A DNA stretch of 64,000 nucleotides from Streptomyces sp. NBC_00162. Lineage in GTDB: Bacteria > Actinomycetota > Actinomycetes > Streptomycetales > Streptomycetaceae. Position numbers and translations under genes: made by a program. This document shows positions 49,695-57,932 of this stretch, piece after piece. The DNA is taken from contig NZ_CP102509.1 of the NCBI RefSeq assembly GCF_024611995.1, forward strand, positions 2,542,001 through 2,606,000. Reading direction: 5' to 3'. The notes under the pieces are model-generated. The model did no database searches and was not told the DNA's origin. It saw nothing but the letters and a program-made list of their open reading frames with translations. The first letter of the stretch is position 1. Every line of letters begins with the position of its first letter.

Positions 49695-50701
49695 TTCTTG
49701 CCCTCCAGGAGGTTCTTGGCCCAGAAGATCGAAACGAGCAGCACGCCGATGCCCGCCATCTGCACCAGGCTCAGACGCTGGTCGAAGAGGACCAGGCCGT
49801 AGACGGCCGCGGCGACCGGCTGCAGCAGCACGAACAGCGCGGCGAGCTGGAGCGGCAGGAACTTCACGGCGTGGGCCATCAGGGTCTGGCCGAGCAGCTG
49901 CGAGGTCACCGCGAGGGCGATCAGTACGAGCCAGCCCTTCGCGCTGGTGGGCCACATGCTCTCGCCGAGCAGGGCCGCCACCGCGAAGCAGGCGAGGCCG
50001 CAGACCAGGCTGAGGGTGGCCATGATGCGGGTGGCTTCGTGGCGCTCGCGCAGCCCCTTGGCCACGACGAGGAACAGCGCGTAGAACACGGCGGTGGCCA
50101 GGGCAAGGAGGTCACCGCGCAGATGCTGGGGGTCGAGGCCCGTTCCGAGGATGACCAGGATGTACAGGCCCGCCAGCGCGAGCAGGGCCGGCAGGGCGAG
50201 CCGCCACGGCAGCCGGTCGCCGAAGAGCAGGAAGCAGAGCGGGGCGATGATGAACGGCACCAGGTTGGCCAGGAGGTTCGCCTCGGCCAGCGAGGTGTAG
50301 AGGAACGAGATGTTCCACAGGCACAGGTCGGCGGCGAGGAACAGCCCTCCCAGGACGATCAGGAGCTGGTCCCGCCGCCCGATCCGAGGCCGGCCGGCGC
50401 CGGAGACAGTGACGGCGGTGGCGTTCACGCGCGTGCGGCGGGCGGCCGCCAGTGACATGCCGAGCAGCATGGGCGCGGCAAGCAGCGAACGGTATCCGCC
50501 GGTGGCCACCGGACCCACCTCGCTGATCCGGACGAAGACACCGCCGAGGGCCAGGCAGCAGACCGCGAGGAGCACCATGAGCTGCGAACGGGCACGACTG
50601 CCCGGCTTTTCCTCCGCAGTGGGTTCCGGCGCGTCCGGGACCGGGCCCGGGACCTCGTGTCCCGGTTCTGTCGTCGAGTCCGTCGTGACTGCGCGGCTCA
50701 T
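49691..50701 (-). CDS. EamA/DMT-family transporter
   Basis: The 336-residue inner-membrane protein has ten predicted segments in two EamA repeats (LLAVCCLALGGVFVRISEVGPVATGGYRSLLAAPMLLG; VLIALAVTSQLLGQTLMAHAVKFLPLQLAALFVLLQPVAAAVYGLVLFDQRLSLVQMAGIGVLLVSIFWAKNLL), preceded by a ~40-residue acidic cytosolic tail. DMT carriers often export amino acids or metabolites. It overlaps the kinase and CysK-like genes (ATGA and GTGA), so it probably exports the operon's product or protects the cell from it. Confidence 0.9.
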   Translation of the reverse strand: MSRAVTTDSTTEPGHEVPGPVPDAPEPTAEEKPGSRARSQLMVLLAVCCLALGGVFVRISEVGPVATGGYRSLLAAPMLLGMSLAAARRTRVNATAVTVSGAGRPRIGRRDQLLIVLGGLFLAADLCLWNISFLYTSLAEANLLANLVPFIIAPLCFLLFGDRLPWRLALPALLALAGLYILVILGTGLDPQHLRGDLLALATAVFYALFLVVAKGLRERHEATRIMATLSLVCGLACFAVAALLGESMWPTSAKGWLVLIALAVTSQLLGQTLMAHAVKFLPLQLAALFVLLQPVAAAVYGLVLFDQRLSLVQMAGIGVLLVSIFWAKNLLEGKK

Positions 50702-51600
50702 GAGTGCCCCGACTCCTTCAGTGTGTAGAGGTGGCTGTCGTAGCCGAGGGAATGCAGTGCACTCCGGGATTCAGCGACACGAAGATCGTGGTCCGTCTGG
50801 TGTTGCGAGAAGATGAGCCCGGCCACCGTTCCGCTGTGTGCCACGCACACGCCGAGGGCCCCCCATTCCTTCTTGACCGCCATGAGGTCCTCCAGGGACT
50901 TCTTGGGGAGCCGGTCATTGTGCAGTTCGCTGCTGAGAGTCGCTATTTCCGCGGCCGCATTGCCGTCATTCGCGAGGAGTGCCGCGTCGAGTTCGGCGAA
51001 GAGCCGCTCGTAGACACGGGCCTTCCCCGGGTCCTCCGGGATTTCCCGGTGGAACTCCTCCGTGCGTACCCAGCCGCCCTCGTCCACTCCGACGATGCTC
51101 CAGCGCAGATCCGTGTCGTATTTCGCGATCAGGGTCTGCGACCGCTGGGCACAGGAGGCGATTCCGGGGTGCAGCAGATAGTCGCCGTATTCGAGCCTTC
51201 GGGCCACGGAGAGCGCGAGCGCGTGCGCCACTGGCGCGGGGGTCGCCGGGTGGGCTTCCTGGATGCAGAGCAGGGCGACGGCCAGGATGTCGGCGGTCGA
51301 GCTCGCGTGTCCTTTGGCCACGGGGATGTTCGACGTGATGTCGATGGTGAGACCGGCGTGGGAGAACCCCAGGTCAGCGCTGAGGGTCTCGAAGGCGGAG
51401 AGCGCTTTGGTGCGGTCGGCCGGGCTGATCGTGAGTGCCTGCGTGTCAGGGCCCTCGGCCCGTCGCAGCCGCGCTGCGCAGCTCAGCTCCTCGACGGGCG
51501 CCGTGAAGAGGAAGTGCTCGAACCCGCGCGCGCCGACGGTGTAGCCCTGCAGTATTTCTCCGAATGCGCCGTGGACGGTGCTGGCGATCTTGTCGTGCAT
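50698..51600 (-). CDS. GHMP kinase, PduX/L-threonine kinase-like
   Basis: This 300-residue GHMP-superfamily kinase has an N-terminal GAFGEILQG at about residues 11-19, which matches the GELIQG of PduX-type L-threonine kinases, and the nucleotide loop IPVAKGHASSTADILA at about 92-107. PduX phosphorylates the side-chain hydroxyl of threonine. Here O-phospho-threonine, -serine or -homoserine would be the activated substrate for the CysK-like enzyme. It heads the operon, divergent from a LysR regulator across a 331-base gap. The ATG at 51600 is set by family similarity. Confidence 0.82.
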   Translation of the reverse strand: MHDKIASTVHGAFGEILQGYTVGARGFEHFLFTAPVEELSCAARLRRAEGPDTQALTISPADRTKALSAFETLSADLGFSHAGLTIDITSNIPVAKGHASSTADILAVALLCIQEAHPATPAPVAHALALSVARRLEYGDYLLHPGIASCAQRSQTLIAKYDTDLRWSIVGVDEGGWVRTEEFHREIPEDPGKARVYERLFAELDAALLANDGNAAAEIATLSSELHNDRLPKKSLEDLMAVKKEWGALGVCVAHSGTVAGLIFSQHQTDHDLRVAESRSALHSLGYDSHLYTLKESGHS

Positions 51601-51931
51601 GGGGTCGTTGTACGCGGCATCAAGTGGGTCCGGCAACCAAAGGAAACCTGCTGGCCGCCATAAGCGAGGGCATCGCGGGGGCGACCGTGAACCACATCGC
51701 GTGACCGGTTTGCTCCAGTTGCCCCGATAGGCGCCCCGCTCAAGATCATCTTGCTTATCGATGCCGAAAGGACTTCTTATGCGAACCCCCCTCTCGCGGT
51801 TGATGTTCAAGACTCGGCAAAACTGCCTCTGTATCACTCTGTGGACCTGCCGATCCATGCATAACGCCCGATACCACCGCGCCCTAAAGCGGAGTTGCTC
51901 GATTCCATTTCTCCTGCTTACGTTTCGCCCC
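51601..51931. promoter_or_regulatory. Divergent promoter region between kinase operon and LysR gene
   Basis: This region is relatively AT-rich for this genome. It includes a strong AAAGGA site and an ATG at 51779 in frame with the LysR gene, but the encoded extension has no LysR similarity. No clear T-N11-A operator stood out. It must carry the promoter of the kinase operon and of the regulator. Confidence 0.5.
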
Positions 51932-52879
51932 ATGATCGAGACGCGTCATCTCCGCACGCTGCGCGCCGTTGCGCAAACGGGCTCTTTCGCTGCCGCGGCA
52001 CGGCAGCTGAGCTGTACCCAGCCGGCCGTGAGCCAGCAGATGAAATCCCTCGAACTGGCCATGGGTACTCCGCTTCTGATCCGCACCAGCCGTGAAGTAC
52101 GGGTCACCGAGGCCGGTGCGGCCCTCGTGCGCCACTCGGCCGGGGTGCTCGCCGGACTCCACGCGGCCGAGGAGGAGATGGCGGCGTTCGCGGGGCTGCG
52201 CACCGGCCGGGTCCGGCTCACCTCATTCCTGAGCGGTACTTCGGCACTGATACCGTCTGCCATCGCCGCGATGCGCGCCGCCCATCCGGACGTAGAGGTT
52301 TCTCTCGCGGAGGCGCCTCCGCCGCGCTCCATCGACCTGCTTCGCAATGCCGACTGCGACATCTCCCTGGCCTTCCGCTACCCGGAGATCCCCGGCTCGG
52401 GCTCGAATACGCAAGGCGAGTGGCAGGACCTCGCGGTCCGCCCGCTCCTCACCGATCCTCTGGTCGTGTTGGTGCCGGAAGGACATCGCCTCGCGGAGGC
52501 GGGCCAAGTGGAACTGGCCGAACTGGCCGGCGAATCCTGGGTCATGGGCTGCCACCGCTGTCGCCGCCATCTGTTGCGGCTGTGCGAGCATGCCGGTTTC
52601 GAGCCGCGCGCCGAGTACCGAACGGACGACTATCCGACCGTGATCGGCCTGGTCGCGGCGGGCCTGGGGGTCGCCGTTCTGCCGGAACTGGCCCTGGGCG
52701 GACCGCCGTCGGCGGCGATCCGGCTGCTCCGCCTGGAGCCCACGGTGCACCGGGAGGTGGTGGCCCTGTCCATGTCGACGTCCCCCTCCGTCCCGGCGGT
52801 CGGACTCATGCTCCGCGAACTGGAACGATCCGCCGCCCGCTTGCCGAGGACGTCACCGGTTCACGGCGGCCCAGGCTAG
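51932..52879 (+). CDS. LysR-family regulator of amino-acid operon
   Basis: The 315-residue regulator starts MIETRHLRTLRAVAQTGSFAAAARQLSCTQPAVSQQMKSLELAMGTPLL, a canonical LysR helix-turn-helix, followed by an effector domain (GVAVLPELAL). Two Cys in GCHRCRRH are unusual. I place the start at 51932 by homology, but that ATG lacks a ribosome site, while 51779, in frame and 51 codons upstream, has a strong one; the extended form would be 366 residues. It lies between the divergent kinase operon and a co-directional EamA gene, and probably regulates both. Confidence 0.88.
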   Translation: MIETRHLRTLRAVAQTGSFAAAARQLSCTQPAVSQQMKSLELAMGTPLLIRTSREVRVTEAGAALVRHSAGVLAGLHAAEEEMAAFAGLRTGRVRLTSFLSGTSALIPSAIAAMRAAHPDVEVSLAEAPPPRSIDLLRNADCDISLAFRYPEIPGSGSNTQGEWQDLAVRPLLTDPLVVLVPEGHRLAEAGQVELAELAGESWVMGCHRCRRHLLRLCEHAGFEPRAEYRTDDYPTVIGLVAAGLGVAVLPELALGGPPSAAIRLLRLEPTVHREVVALSMSTSPSVPAVGLMLRELERSAARLPRTSPVHGGPG

Positions 52880-52888
52880 GTTGCTCGT

Positions 52889-53833
52889 ATGAACTCATCA
52901 TCTGGACGTTCCGGAATGGATCGAGGGGCGCTGTTAGCCGCATCGGTCACTGTGGTGCTCTGGGCCTCTGCATTCGTATCCATTCGTGCCTCCGCCGACT
53001 ATTTCGAACCCGGAGCGCTGGCGCTGGGGCGACTACTGACGGGCTCGTTGGCCTTGGTCTGCCTGCTGTTGGCGAAGGGCGGTGGAGTGCCGCCGCGGAA
53101 GGCATGGCCCGGGATCGTGGGATCGGGGGTGCTCTGGTTCGGCGTCTACATGGTCGTACTGAACTGGGGAGAGCAGCTGGTGGACGCGGGAACGGCGTCC
53201 ATGGTCGTCAACGTGGGGCCGATGGTGGTCGCGCTGCTCGGCGGCTGGTTCCTGAAGGAAGGATTCCCTCCGCTGCTGCTGGCCGGCATGGCCGTGTCGT
53301 TCGTCGGCGCGGTCGTCGTCGGCTTCTCGTCGTCTGGCGGCGGATCGTCCTCGGTACTCGGCCTGGGGCTCTGCCTGCTGGCTGCCGTGGCGTACGGGGC
53401 CGGCGTGGTGCTGCAGAAGCCCGCGCTGCGGCATGCGACCCCGATCCAGGTGACGACGTACGGCTGTCTGATCGGCGCCGTCGCGTGTCTGCCGTTCAGC
53501 GGGCAGCTGGTGTCGGACCTGTCCCGGGCGCCTGTGTCGGCCACGCTCAATGTCGTCTACCTGGGGCTCTTCCCCACGGCACTGGCCTTCACCACCTGGG
53601 CGTACGCGCTGTCGCGGACCACCGCAGGGAAGATGGGGGCGACCACCTACGCGGTGCCCGCCGTGGTGATCCTCATTTCCTGGCTCGCCCTGGACGAGGT
53701 GCCGGGCTGGGTCACACTCCTCGGCGGTGCCATCTGCCTGGGTGGCGTGGCCGTATCCCGGATGCCCGGCTTCCGCAGGCGCGGACCCGAGGAGACCGCA
53801 GAACCGGCGGCCAGCGTGGAGACAGCACGCTGA
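52889..53833 (+). CDS. EamA/DMT-family transporter, second copy
   Basis: The 314-residue ten-segment DMT protein (ALLAASVTVVLWASAFVSIRASADYFEPGALALGRLLTGS; WLALDEVPGWVTLLGGAICLGGVAVSRMPGF) lies 9 bases after the LysR gene. It differs clearly from the EamA protein of the divergent operon, so it is not a recent duplicate. A LysR gene followed by an EamA gene is a common pair for regulated efflux of amino acids or small metabolites. A strong terminator follows. Confidence 0.9.
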   Translation: MNSSSGRSGMDRGALLAASVTVVLWASAFVSIRASADYFEPGALALGRLLTGSLALVCLLLAKGGGVPPRKAWPGIVGSGVLWFGVYMVVLNWGEQLVDAGTASMVVNVGPMVVALLGGWFLKEGFPPLLLAGMAVSFVGAVVVGFSSSGGGSSSVLGLGLCLLAAVAYGAGVVLQKPALRHATPIQVTTYGCLIGAVACLPFSGQLVSDLSRAPVSATLNVVYLGLFPTALAFTTWAYALSRTTAGKMGATTYAVPAVVILISWLALDEVPGWVTLLGGAICLGGVAVSRMPGFRRRGPEETAEPAASVETAR

Positions 53834-53872
53834 GGTGACTCGCCGAGGTCGGCAGGACCGGAGGCGACACGG

Positions 53873-53910
53873 ACAGGGGCGGGGACATGATGTCCCCGCC
53901 CCTGTTTTTC
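53873..53910 (+). terminator. Strong intrinsic terminator
   Basis: A perfect 15-base stem (ACAGGGGCGGGGACA at 53873-53887, paired with 53891-53905) with a TGA loop is followed by TTTTT. It ends the EamA transcript and, read from the other side, may end the LuxR gene. Confidence 0.9.
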
Positions 53911-53949
53911 GTACCCGCTTCTCGCGCCTACTCCTCGATGCCTGCCATC

Positions 53950-54762
53950 TCACAGGATGAGCGTGGTCTCATTTCTGCCCAGTTCATAGCCGAACTGAAT
54001 TCTGGTGTGCGCGCCCAGTTCCTGTTTCATCGCCGCGATATGCCCTTGCAGTGATCTCTCGCTGATACCGAGCCGGCGTGCGATCTGCTTGTCGGGATAG
54101 CCCGAGACGAGCAGTTTGCTGATGGAGTTCCGGAGTGATGGGATGACCTGCTCGGCCGCCCTCGTGGCATGTGTCGAAACGAAGGGGAAGGGATTCGCCC
54201 GATCCCAGGAACGCTCGAATATGTCTTTGAGGAAGCGCACGATGGCGGGCTCCCTGATGGCTATGGCGTTGGTACGGGTTTCATTCGCAGAAATGAACGC
54301 GACGCTTTCGTCGACGATGATCATCCGGTCAAAGAATTCGGCCAGGGTGCGGACCTGGACTCCATAATCGGAGACGGTCCGCACGTAATTCTTGGTCGCT
54401 TCGTCGAATCGCGTGGTGTGCTGATACAGGGTGCGCATCGCAATGCCCCCCGCTATCTGGCGGCGTACGGATTCGAGGGCCTCGTCAAGAACCGGCCCTG
54501 GGCGCGGCCCGTCGGGCTGAGCGGTCAGGATCTCCTTGCGCGCATCGGCGAGTGCCTCGTCGATGGCGGCGCCAATGGCTTCGAGCCCGTGGTGATAGCG
54601 GATCCGGATGTCGGGGGGAGCCTTCTCCGCCGGTGCCGCGGCCGGTGCCGGTGCCGCGGCCGGGTCGGCCAGGCCGCCCGCGACAAGCCGGGAGAGCGCC
54701 TGCAGGTGCTCGGACATGAGCTGCTGCACACCGTTCGGGGTATCCGGAATTCCGTGTTCCAT
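53950..54762 (-). CDS. LuxR/TrmB-type helix-turn-helix regulator
   Basis: This 270-residue regulator has a central TrmB/phospholipase-D-like effector domain (IRIRYHHGLEAIGAAIDEAL; GIAMRTLYQHTTRFDEATKNYVRTVSDYGVQVRTL; FFDRMIIVDESVAFISA), an Ala/Pro-rich linker near residue 40 and a C-terminal LuxR helix-turn-helix (SKLLVSGYPDKQIARRLGISERSLQGHIAAMKQELGAHTRIQFG). This form is frequent in actinobacterial biosynthetic clusters. It is divergent from the thioesterase operon and is the likely pathway regulator. It looks lower in GC than its neighbours, which hints at acquired DNA. Confidence 0.87.
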   Translation of the reverse strand: MEHGIPDTPNGVQQLMSEHLQALSRLVAGGLADPAAAPAPAAAPAEKAPPDIRIRYHHGLEAIGAAIDEALADARKEILTAQPDGPRPGPVLDEALESVRRQIAGGIAMRTLYQHTTRFDEATKNYVRTVSDYGVQVRTLAEFFDRMIIVDESVAFISANETRTNAIAIREPAIVRFLKDIFERSWDRANPFPFVSTHATRAAEQVIPSLRNSISKLLVSGYPDKQIARRLGISERSLQGHIAAMKQELGAHTRIQFGYELGRNETTLIL

Positions 54763-55020
54763 TCACATTCTCCCACTCGCTCGTCCTGTCACTTCCCGAG
54801 TGCTCAAAGGGTCTTGCAATGCCGACCTAATGTCCAATACATCCCCGTGTGCGGCTTTTAGGATCCATCGGATTTTAGCAGTGCGGGAATACGAGTCATC
54901 TCGGAGCTTGAGTCAAAGTCCACCCGGACTCGAGAGTGATCAAGGCCGATCGCAGCGATCGCCTTCACTCCACTAAACGGTCCGCGGGTACCTGCCCCGC
55001 TCTTTTGGAGGCTTGACGAA
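54763..55020. promoter_or_regulatory. Divergent promoter between LuxR gene and biosynthetic operon
   Basis: The 258-base, comparatively AT-rich gap has TTTTAG repeated at 54856-54861 and 54873-54878, and the dyad AGTCC-ACCC-GGACT at 54917-54930. Either could be the LuxR-type regulator's site. A GGAGG ribosome site precedes the 55021 start. Confidence 0.45.
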
Positions 55021-55227
55021 ATGTTGGCGACCCTTTCCCGCCCCGGTACGTCGTTCCGGCCGCGCCTGACGGTCCGCATCGCCACGGCAGCCATTGCGGC
55101 CACGCTGGCCGGCGGCGGGGTCGCGGTGTCCTCCGCGAGCACGGGCACCGCTCACGGGACATCGGGCGATGTGAAAATTCTGGCCGATGTTGGCTGGAAT
55201 TCGACCAAGCCCAAGGTGACCCCGTGA
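55021..55227 (+). CDS. Small secreted peptide leading the biosynthetic operon
   Basis: The 68-residue product has a positively charged N-terminus and a hydrophobic core (RIATAAIAATLAGGGVAVSSAS) typical of a Sec signal peptide, then a short mature tail GTSGDVKILADVGWNSTKPK ending VTP. TTTTGGAGG provides a good ribosome site, and the stop overlaps the thioesterase GTG by 4 bases. The role is unknown; its size, export and position beside a regulator would suit a signalling peptide, but it carries no motif that proves this. Confidence 0.65.
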   Translation: MLATLSRPGTSFRPRLTVRIATAAIAATLAGGGVAVSSASTGTAHGTSGDVKILADVGWNSTKPKVTP

Positions 55228-56033
55228 GCACGGTCGTTCCAGTGAGCTCTTCCCCCTGGTTCATGTGTGACGGGACGGAATCCGAGCCGGGGCCCGCCGC
55301 ACGTGTCTACTGCTTCCCGCACGCGGGCGGTAACCCGCGCTCCTTCCTCGGCTGGCAGTCGGACCTGGCGGGCGTGGCCGAGATCGCCGGGCTCTGCCCG
55401 CCGGGACGCGGCAACCGCTACCGGGAGCCCGCACTCACCGATGTCGCGGAACTCGCCGACGCGGTGGCGCACGAGATCTCCGCCACCGCCGACCGCCCCT
55501 TCGTCCTCTTCGGACACAGCTTCGGCGCGGTGCTCGCTTTCGAGGTCGCACGACGCATCGGTCACCTGCCGGACTTCCGCCACCTGGTCGCCTCCGGCTG
55601 CTCCGCCCCCTCCCTGCTGCCCACCCGGCGGGTCGTGGAGGCCGCCCGGCTGGAAGGCCGGGAGTTCACGGAGGCCGTGGGCTTCTTCGGCGGACTGCCG
55701 CCGGAGGTCATGGCCGACGAATCCCTGCAGGAGCTGCTCCTGCCGAACCTGCGCGCCGACTTCCGCATGGTCGCCGGGTACGCGTACCGGCCGGCCGCAC
55801 CCCTGTCCGTACCGGTGACCTTGATCAACGGTACGGACGACCCGCACATCAGCGAGGCCGGGCTGCAGCCCTGGGAACGGGAATGCCTCCGGCCGCCGGC
55901 CCGGCACCGGGCCGAGGGCGGCCACTTCTACTTCGACGGCCGCTCCCGGACCGTCACCGACATCCTGCGGTCGCTCCTGCCCGCAGCGCCCGGAGCCGGG
56001 CAGCCTGGCGACTGGCACGTCGAACTCATCTGA
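55224..56033 (+). CDS. Type II thioesterase
   Basis: This 269-residue alpha/beta hydrolase is like the editing thioesterases of polyketide and peptide pathways. It has FPHAGGNPRSF for the oxyanion hole, GHSFGAVLAFEVA with the nucleophile Ser near residue 99, and GGHFYF with the catalytic His near the C-terminus. It would remove aberrant acyl groups from a carrier protein or release an acyl-thioester. The GTG start overlaps the secreted-peptide stop, and the PEP-mutase-family gene follows 46 bases later. No NRPS or PKS module is in the window, so its carrier protein is unseen. Confidence 0.9.
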   Translation: MSTVVPVSSSPWFMCDGTESEPGPAARVYCFPHAGGNPRSFLGWQSDLAGVAEIAGLCPPGRGNRYREPALTDVAELADAVAHEISATADRPFVLFGHSFGAVLAFEVARRIGHLPDFRHLVASGCSAPSLLPTRRVVEAARLEGREFTEAVGFFGGLPPEVMADESLQELLLPNLRADFRMVAGYAYRPAAPLSVPVTLINGTDDPHISEAGLQPWERECLRPPARHRAEGGHFYFDGRSRTVTDILRSLLPAAPGAGQPGDWHVELI

Positions 56034-56079
56034 ACGTGCCGGAACCGTACGACACGAGCGCCACAGAGGAACTCCATCC

Positions 56080-56973
56080 GTGAACCTGCCCGTTGCCCCT
56101 TCCGCAGACCCCGTCGATCAGCGCGCCCGTGCCCTCGCCTTCCGCCGGCTCCACCAGGGCACCGAGCCCTTCGTCGTCCCCAACCCGTGGGACGCGGGAA
56201 CCGCGCGGCTGCTGACCGGACTCGGCTTCGCCGCGCTCGCCACCACCGGTGCGGGGCTCGCCTACCGCCTCGGCCGGCCGGACGGCACGAACCTGGTGGG
56301 CAGGCTTGAGATCCTCGCGAACGCCGCGGAGATCGTGGCAGCGACGCATCTGCCGGTCTCCGCCGACCTGGAGAGCGGTTTCGGGGACACCCCGCGGGAC
56401 GTGGCCGAGACCATTCGGCTCGCCGCCGCAGCGGGCCTGGTCGGAGGCTCGATCGAGGACTCCACGGGCCGGGCCGACGACCCCGTACGTCCCCTGGAGG
56501 AAGCCGTGGAACGCGTGGCCGCGGCTGTCGCCGCCGCCCGGGAGCTCGACTTCCCCTTCACCGTGACGGCCCGCGCCGAGAACTTCTTCCAGGGCCGGTC
56601 CGACCTGGCGGACACCATCCGCCGACTGCGGGCGTACGAGGCCGCGGGCGCCGATGTCCTCTACGCGCCGGGCCTCCCGGATGCGGAGGCGGTGCGCGCG
56701 GTGTGTGCCGCCGTCCGGCGCCCGGTCAACGTCCTGATGGGTTCGCCCGCCCTGCCGCTGTCCGTGGCGGAGCTCGGCGAACTCGGCGCACGACGGATCA
56801 GCGTCGGCTCGGCGCTGGCCCGGGCGGCGCTCGGTTCGGTCGTCCGCGCCGCCGAGGAGATCCGTACCCACGGGACCTTCGGCTTCGGGGCGGACGCCCT
56901 TCCCTACCCCGAAGCCAACGCGATGATGACACCGGCCCCGTCGGCCGGGCAGGAGAGTGACTCCGCACGGTGA
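56080..56973 (+). CDS. PEP mutase/isocitrate lyase-family enzyme (non-phosphonate)
   Basis: The 297-residue TIM-barrel protein (FVVPNPWDAGTARLLTGLGFAALATTGAGLAYRLG; PVSADLESGFGD; GLVGGSIEDSTG; TARAENFF) belongs to the phosphonopyruvate mutase/isocitrate lyase superfamily of C-C and P-C bond enzymes. The phosphonate motif EDKxxxxxNS is not present (IEDSTG instead), so phosphonate chemistry is not supported. Likely activities are 2-methylisocitrate-lyase-like cleavage or an aldol-type reaction on a carboxylic acid. The GTG start has AGAGGA upstream; the stop overlaps the KASIII gene. Confidence 0.87.
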   Translation: MNLPVAPSADPVDQRARALAFRRLHQGTEPFVVPNPWDAGTARLLTGLGFAALATTGAGLAYRLGRPDGTNLVGRLEILANAAEIVAATHLPVSADLESGFGDTPRDVAETIRLAAAAGLVGGSIEDSTGRADDPVRPLEEAVERVAAAVAAARELDFPFTVTARAENFFQGRSDLADTIRRLRAYEAAGADVLYAPGLPDAEAVRAVCAAVRRPVNVLMGSPALPLSVAELGELGARRISVGSALARAALGSVVRAAEEIRTHGTFGFGADALPYPEANAMMTPAPSAGQESDSAR

Positions 56974-57932
56974 ACGCCACCCCCGTCCATCTGTCCGCCC
57001 CCCGCTACGTCCTCGGCGAGAACCCGGCCGACCACACGTCCATGGCGAATCTGACCGCGCGCGCCGCCGAGCTGCGCATGCCGGCCAAGGCCTCGCTGTG
57101 GGGCTGGGGAACGATCCACCGCACCGGCAAGAACCTGGAGACGCTGGCCGTGGAAAGCGGCCGGGCGACGCTCGCCGCAGCCGGGGCGGAGCCCGGCCAG
57201 GTCGACGCCCTGATCCTCTGCTCGACCCGGTTTCCCGGCGGCCCCCGCACCCACGGGGGCTTCGTACAGGCGGTCATGACCGGCCTCGGGCTGGGTGATG
57301 CCGCTTTCACCGGCATCACCCTGAACCGCTGCACCAATCTGCTCGTCGGACTGCGCCTGGCACAGGCGCTGGTGGCTTCCGGGCAGCATCACACGGTGCT
57401 GGTCGTCACCACCGACCGGATCTCGGACGAGGCGATCCGGATGGAGAACTTCGCCCTGTTCAGCGACGGTTCGGCTGCCTGCCTGGTGAGCGCCCGGCCG
57501 TACGGAGATAACGCGTACGAGATCCTCGGCGGGGCCTCCGCCCAGGACCCGCCCTCGCTCGGCTGGTCCAACGAGATCAGCTCGGACCTGGCCCGGGTGG
57601 TCAACGACCGGATCCTCACGCCGCTCGATCTGACCCTCAAGGACGTCGACGGCGTACTGCACCCGAACCTCTTCAAGCCGATCGTCGTGCTGAAGGAGCG
57701 CCAGGCCGGATTCAGCGCCGGGCAGTTGTTCCTGGACAACATCCCCCGCGTCGGACACTGCTTCGCGGCCGACCCCCTGATCAACCTCGTGGACCGCGCC
57801 GAGGCGGGACAACTGCGCGACGGCGGTCACTACCTCCTGGCGTCGAGCGTGCCGGGCGTACGGGTCGGCGTACTCCTGCGCAAACTCTCCGCCGCCCAGC
57901 AGCCGACGAGCGACGAAACCCCGGAGTCCTGA
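56970..57932 (+). CDS. KASIII-like acyl condensing/acyltransfer enzyme
   Basis: This 320-residue thiolase-fold enzyme resembles 3-oxoacyl-ACP synthase III. The nucleophile Cys is near residue 121 in GITLNRCTNLLVGLRLA, and FSDGSAACLV corresponds to the FGDGA region. The second residue, His, is near 231 (GVLHPNLFKP). The third residue, normally Asn in a GN motif, is His near 263 (PRVGHCFAADP), giving Cys-His-His. That suggests altered chemistry, such as acyl transfer or condensation with an unusual partner. It is tightly coupled with its neighbours (GTGA at the start, a one-base overlap with the diiron gene). Confidence 0.85.
   Translation: MNATPVHLSAPRYVLGENPADHTSMANLTARAAELRMPAKASLWGWGTIHRTGKNLETLAVESGRATLAAAGAEPGQVDALILCSTRFPGGPRTHGGFVQAVMTGLGLGDAAFTGITLNRCTNLLVGLRLAQALVASGQHHTVLVVTTDRISDEAIRMENFALFSDGSAACLVSARPYGDNAYEILGGASAQDPPSLGWSNEISSDLARVVNDRILTPLDLTLKDVDGVLHPNLFKPIVVLKERQAGFSAGQLFLDNIPRVGHCFAADPLINLVDRAEAGQLRDGGHYLLASSVPGVRVGVLLRKLSAAQQPTSDETPES

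Noticed and set aside
54763..55020. Sigma-factor-specific promoter motifs in the divergent gap
   Set aside because: Several -10-like words exist but no matched -35 at proper spacing could be defended.
56080..56973. Phosphonate biosynthesis from the PEP-mutase-family gene
   Set aside because: The EDKxxxxxNS signature of true PEP mutase is absent (IEDSTG instead), and no phosphonopyruvate decarboxylase or other phosphonate gene is nearby.
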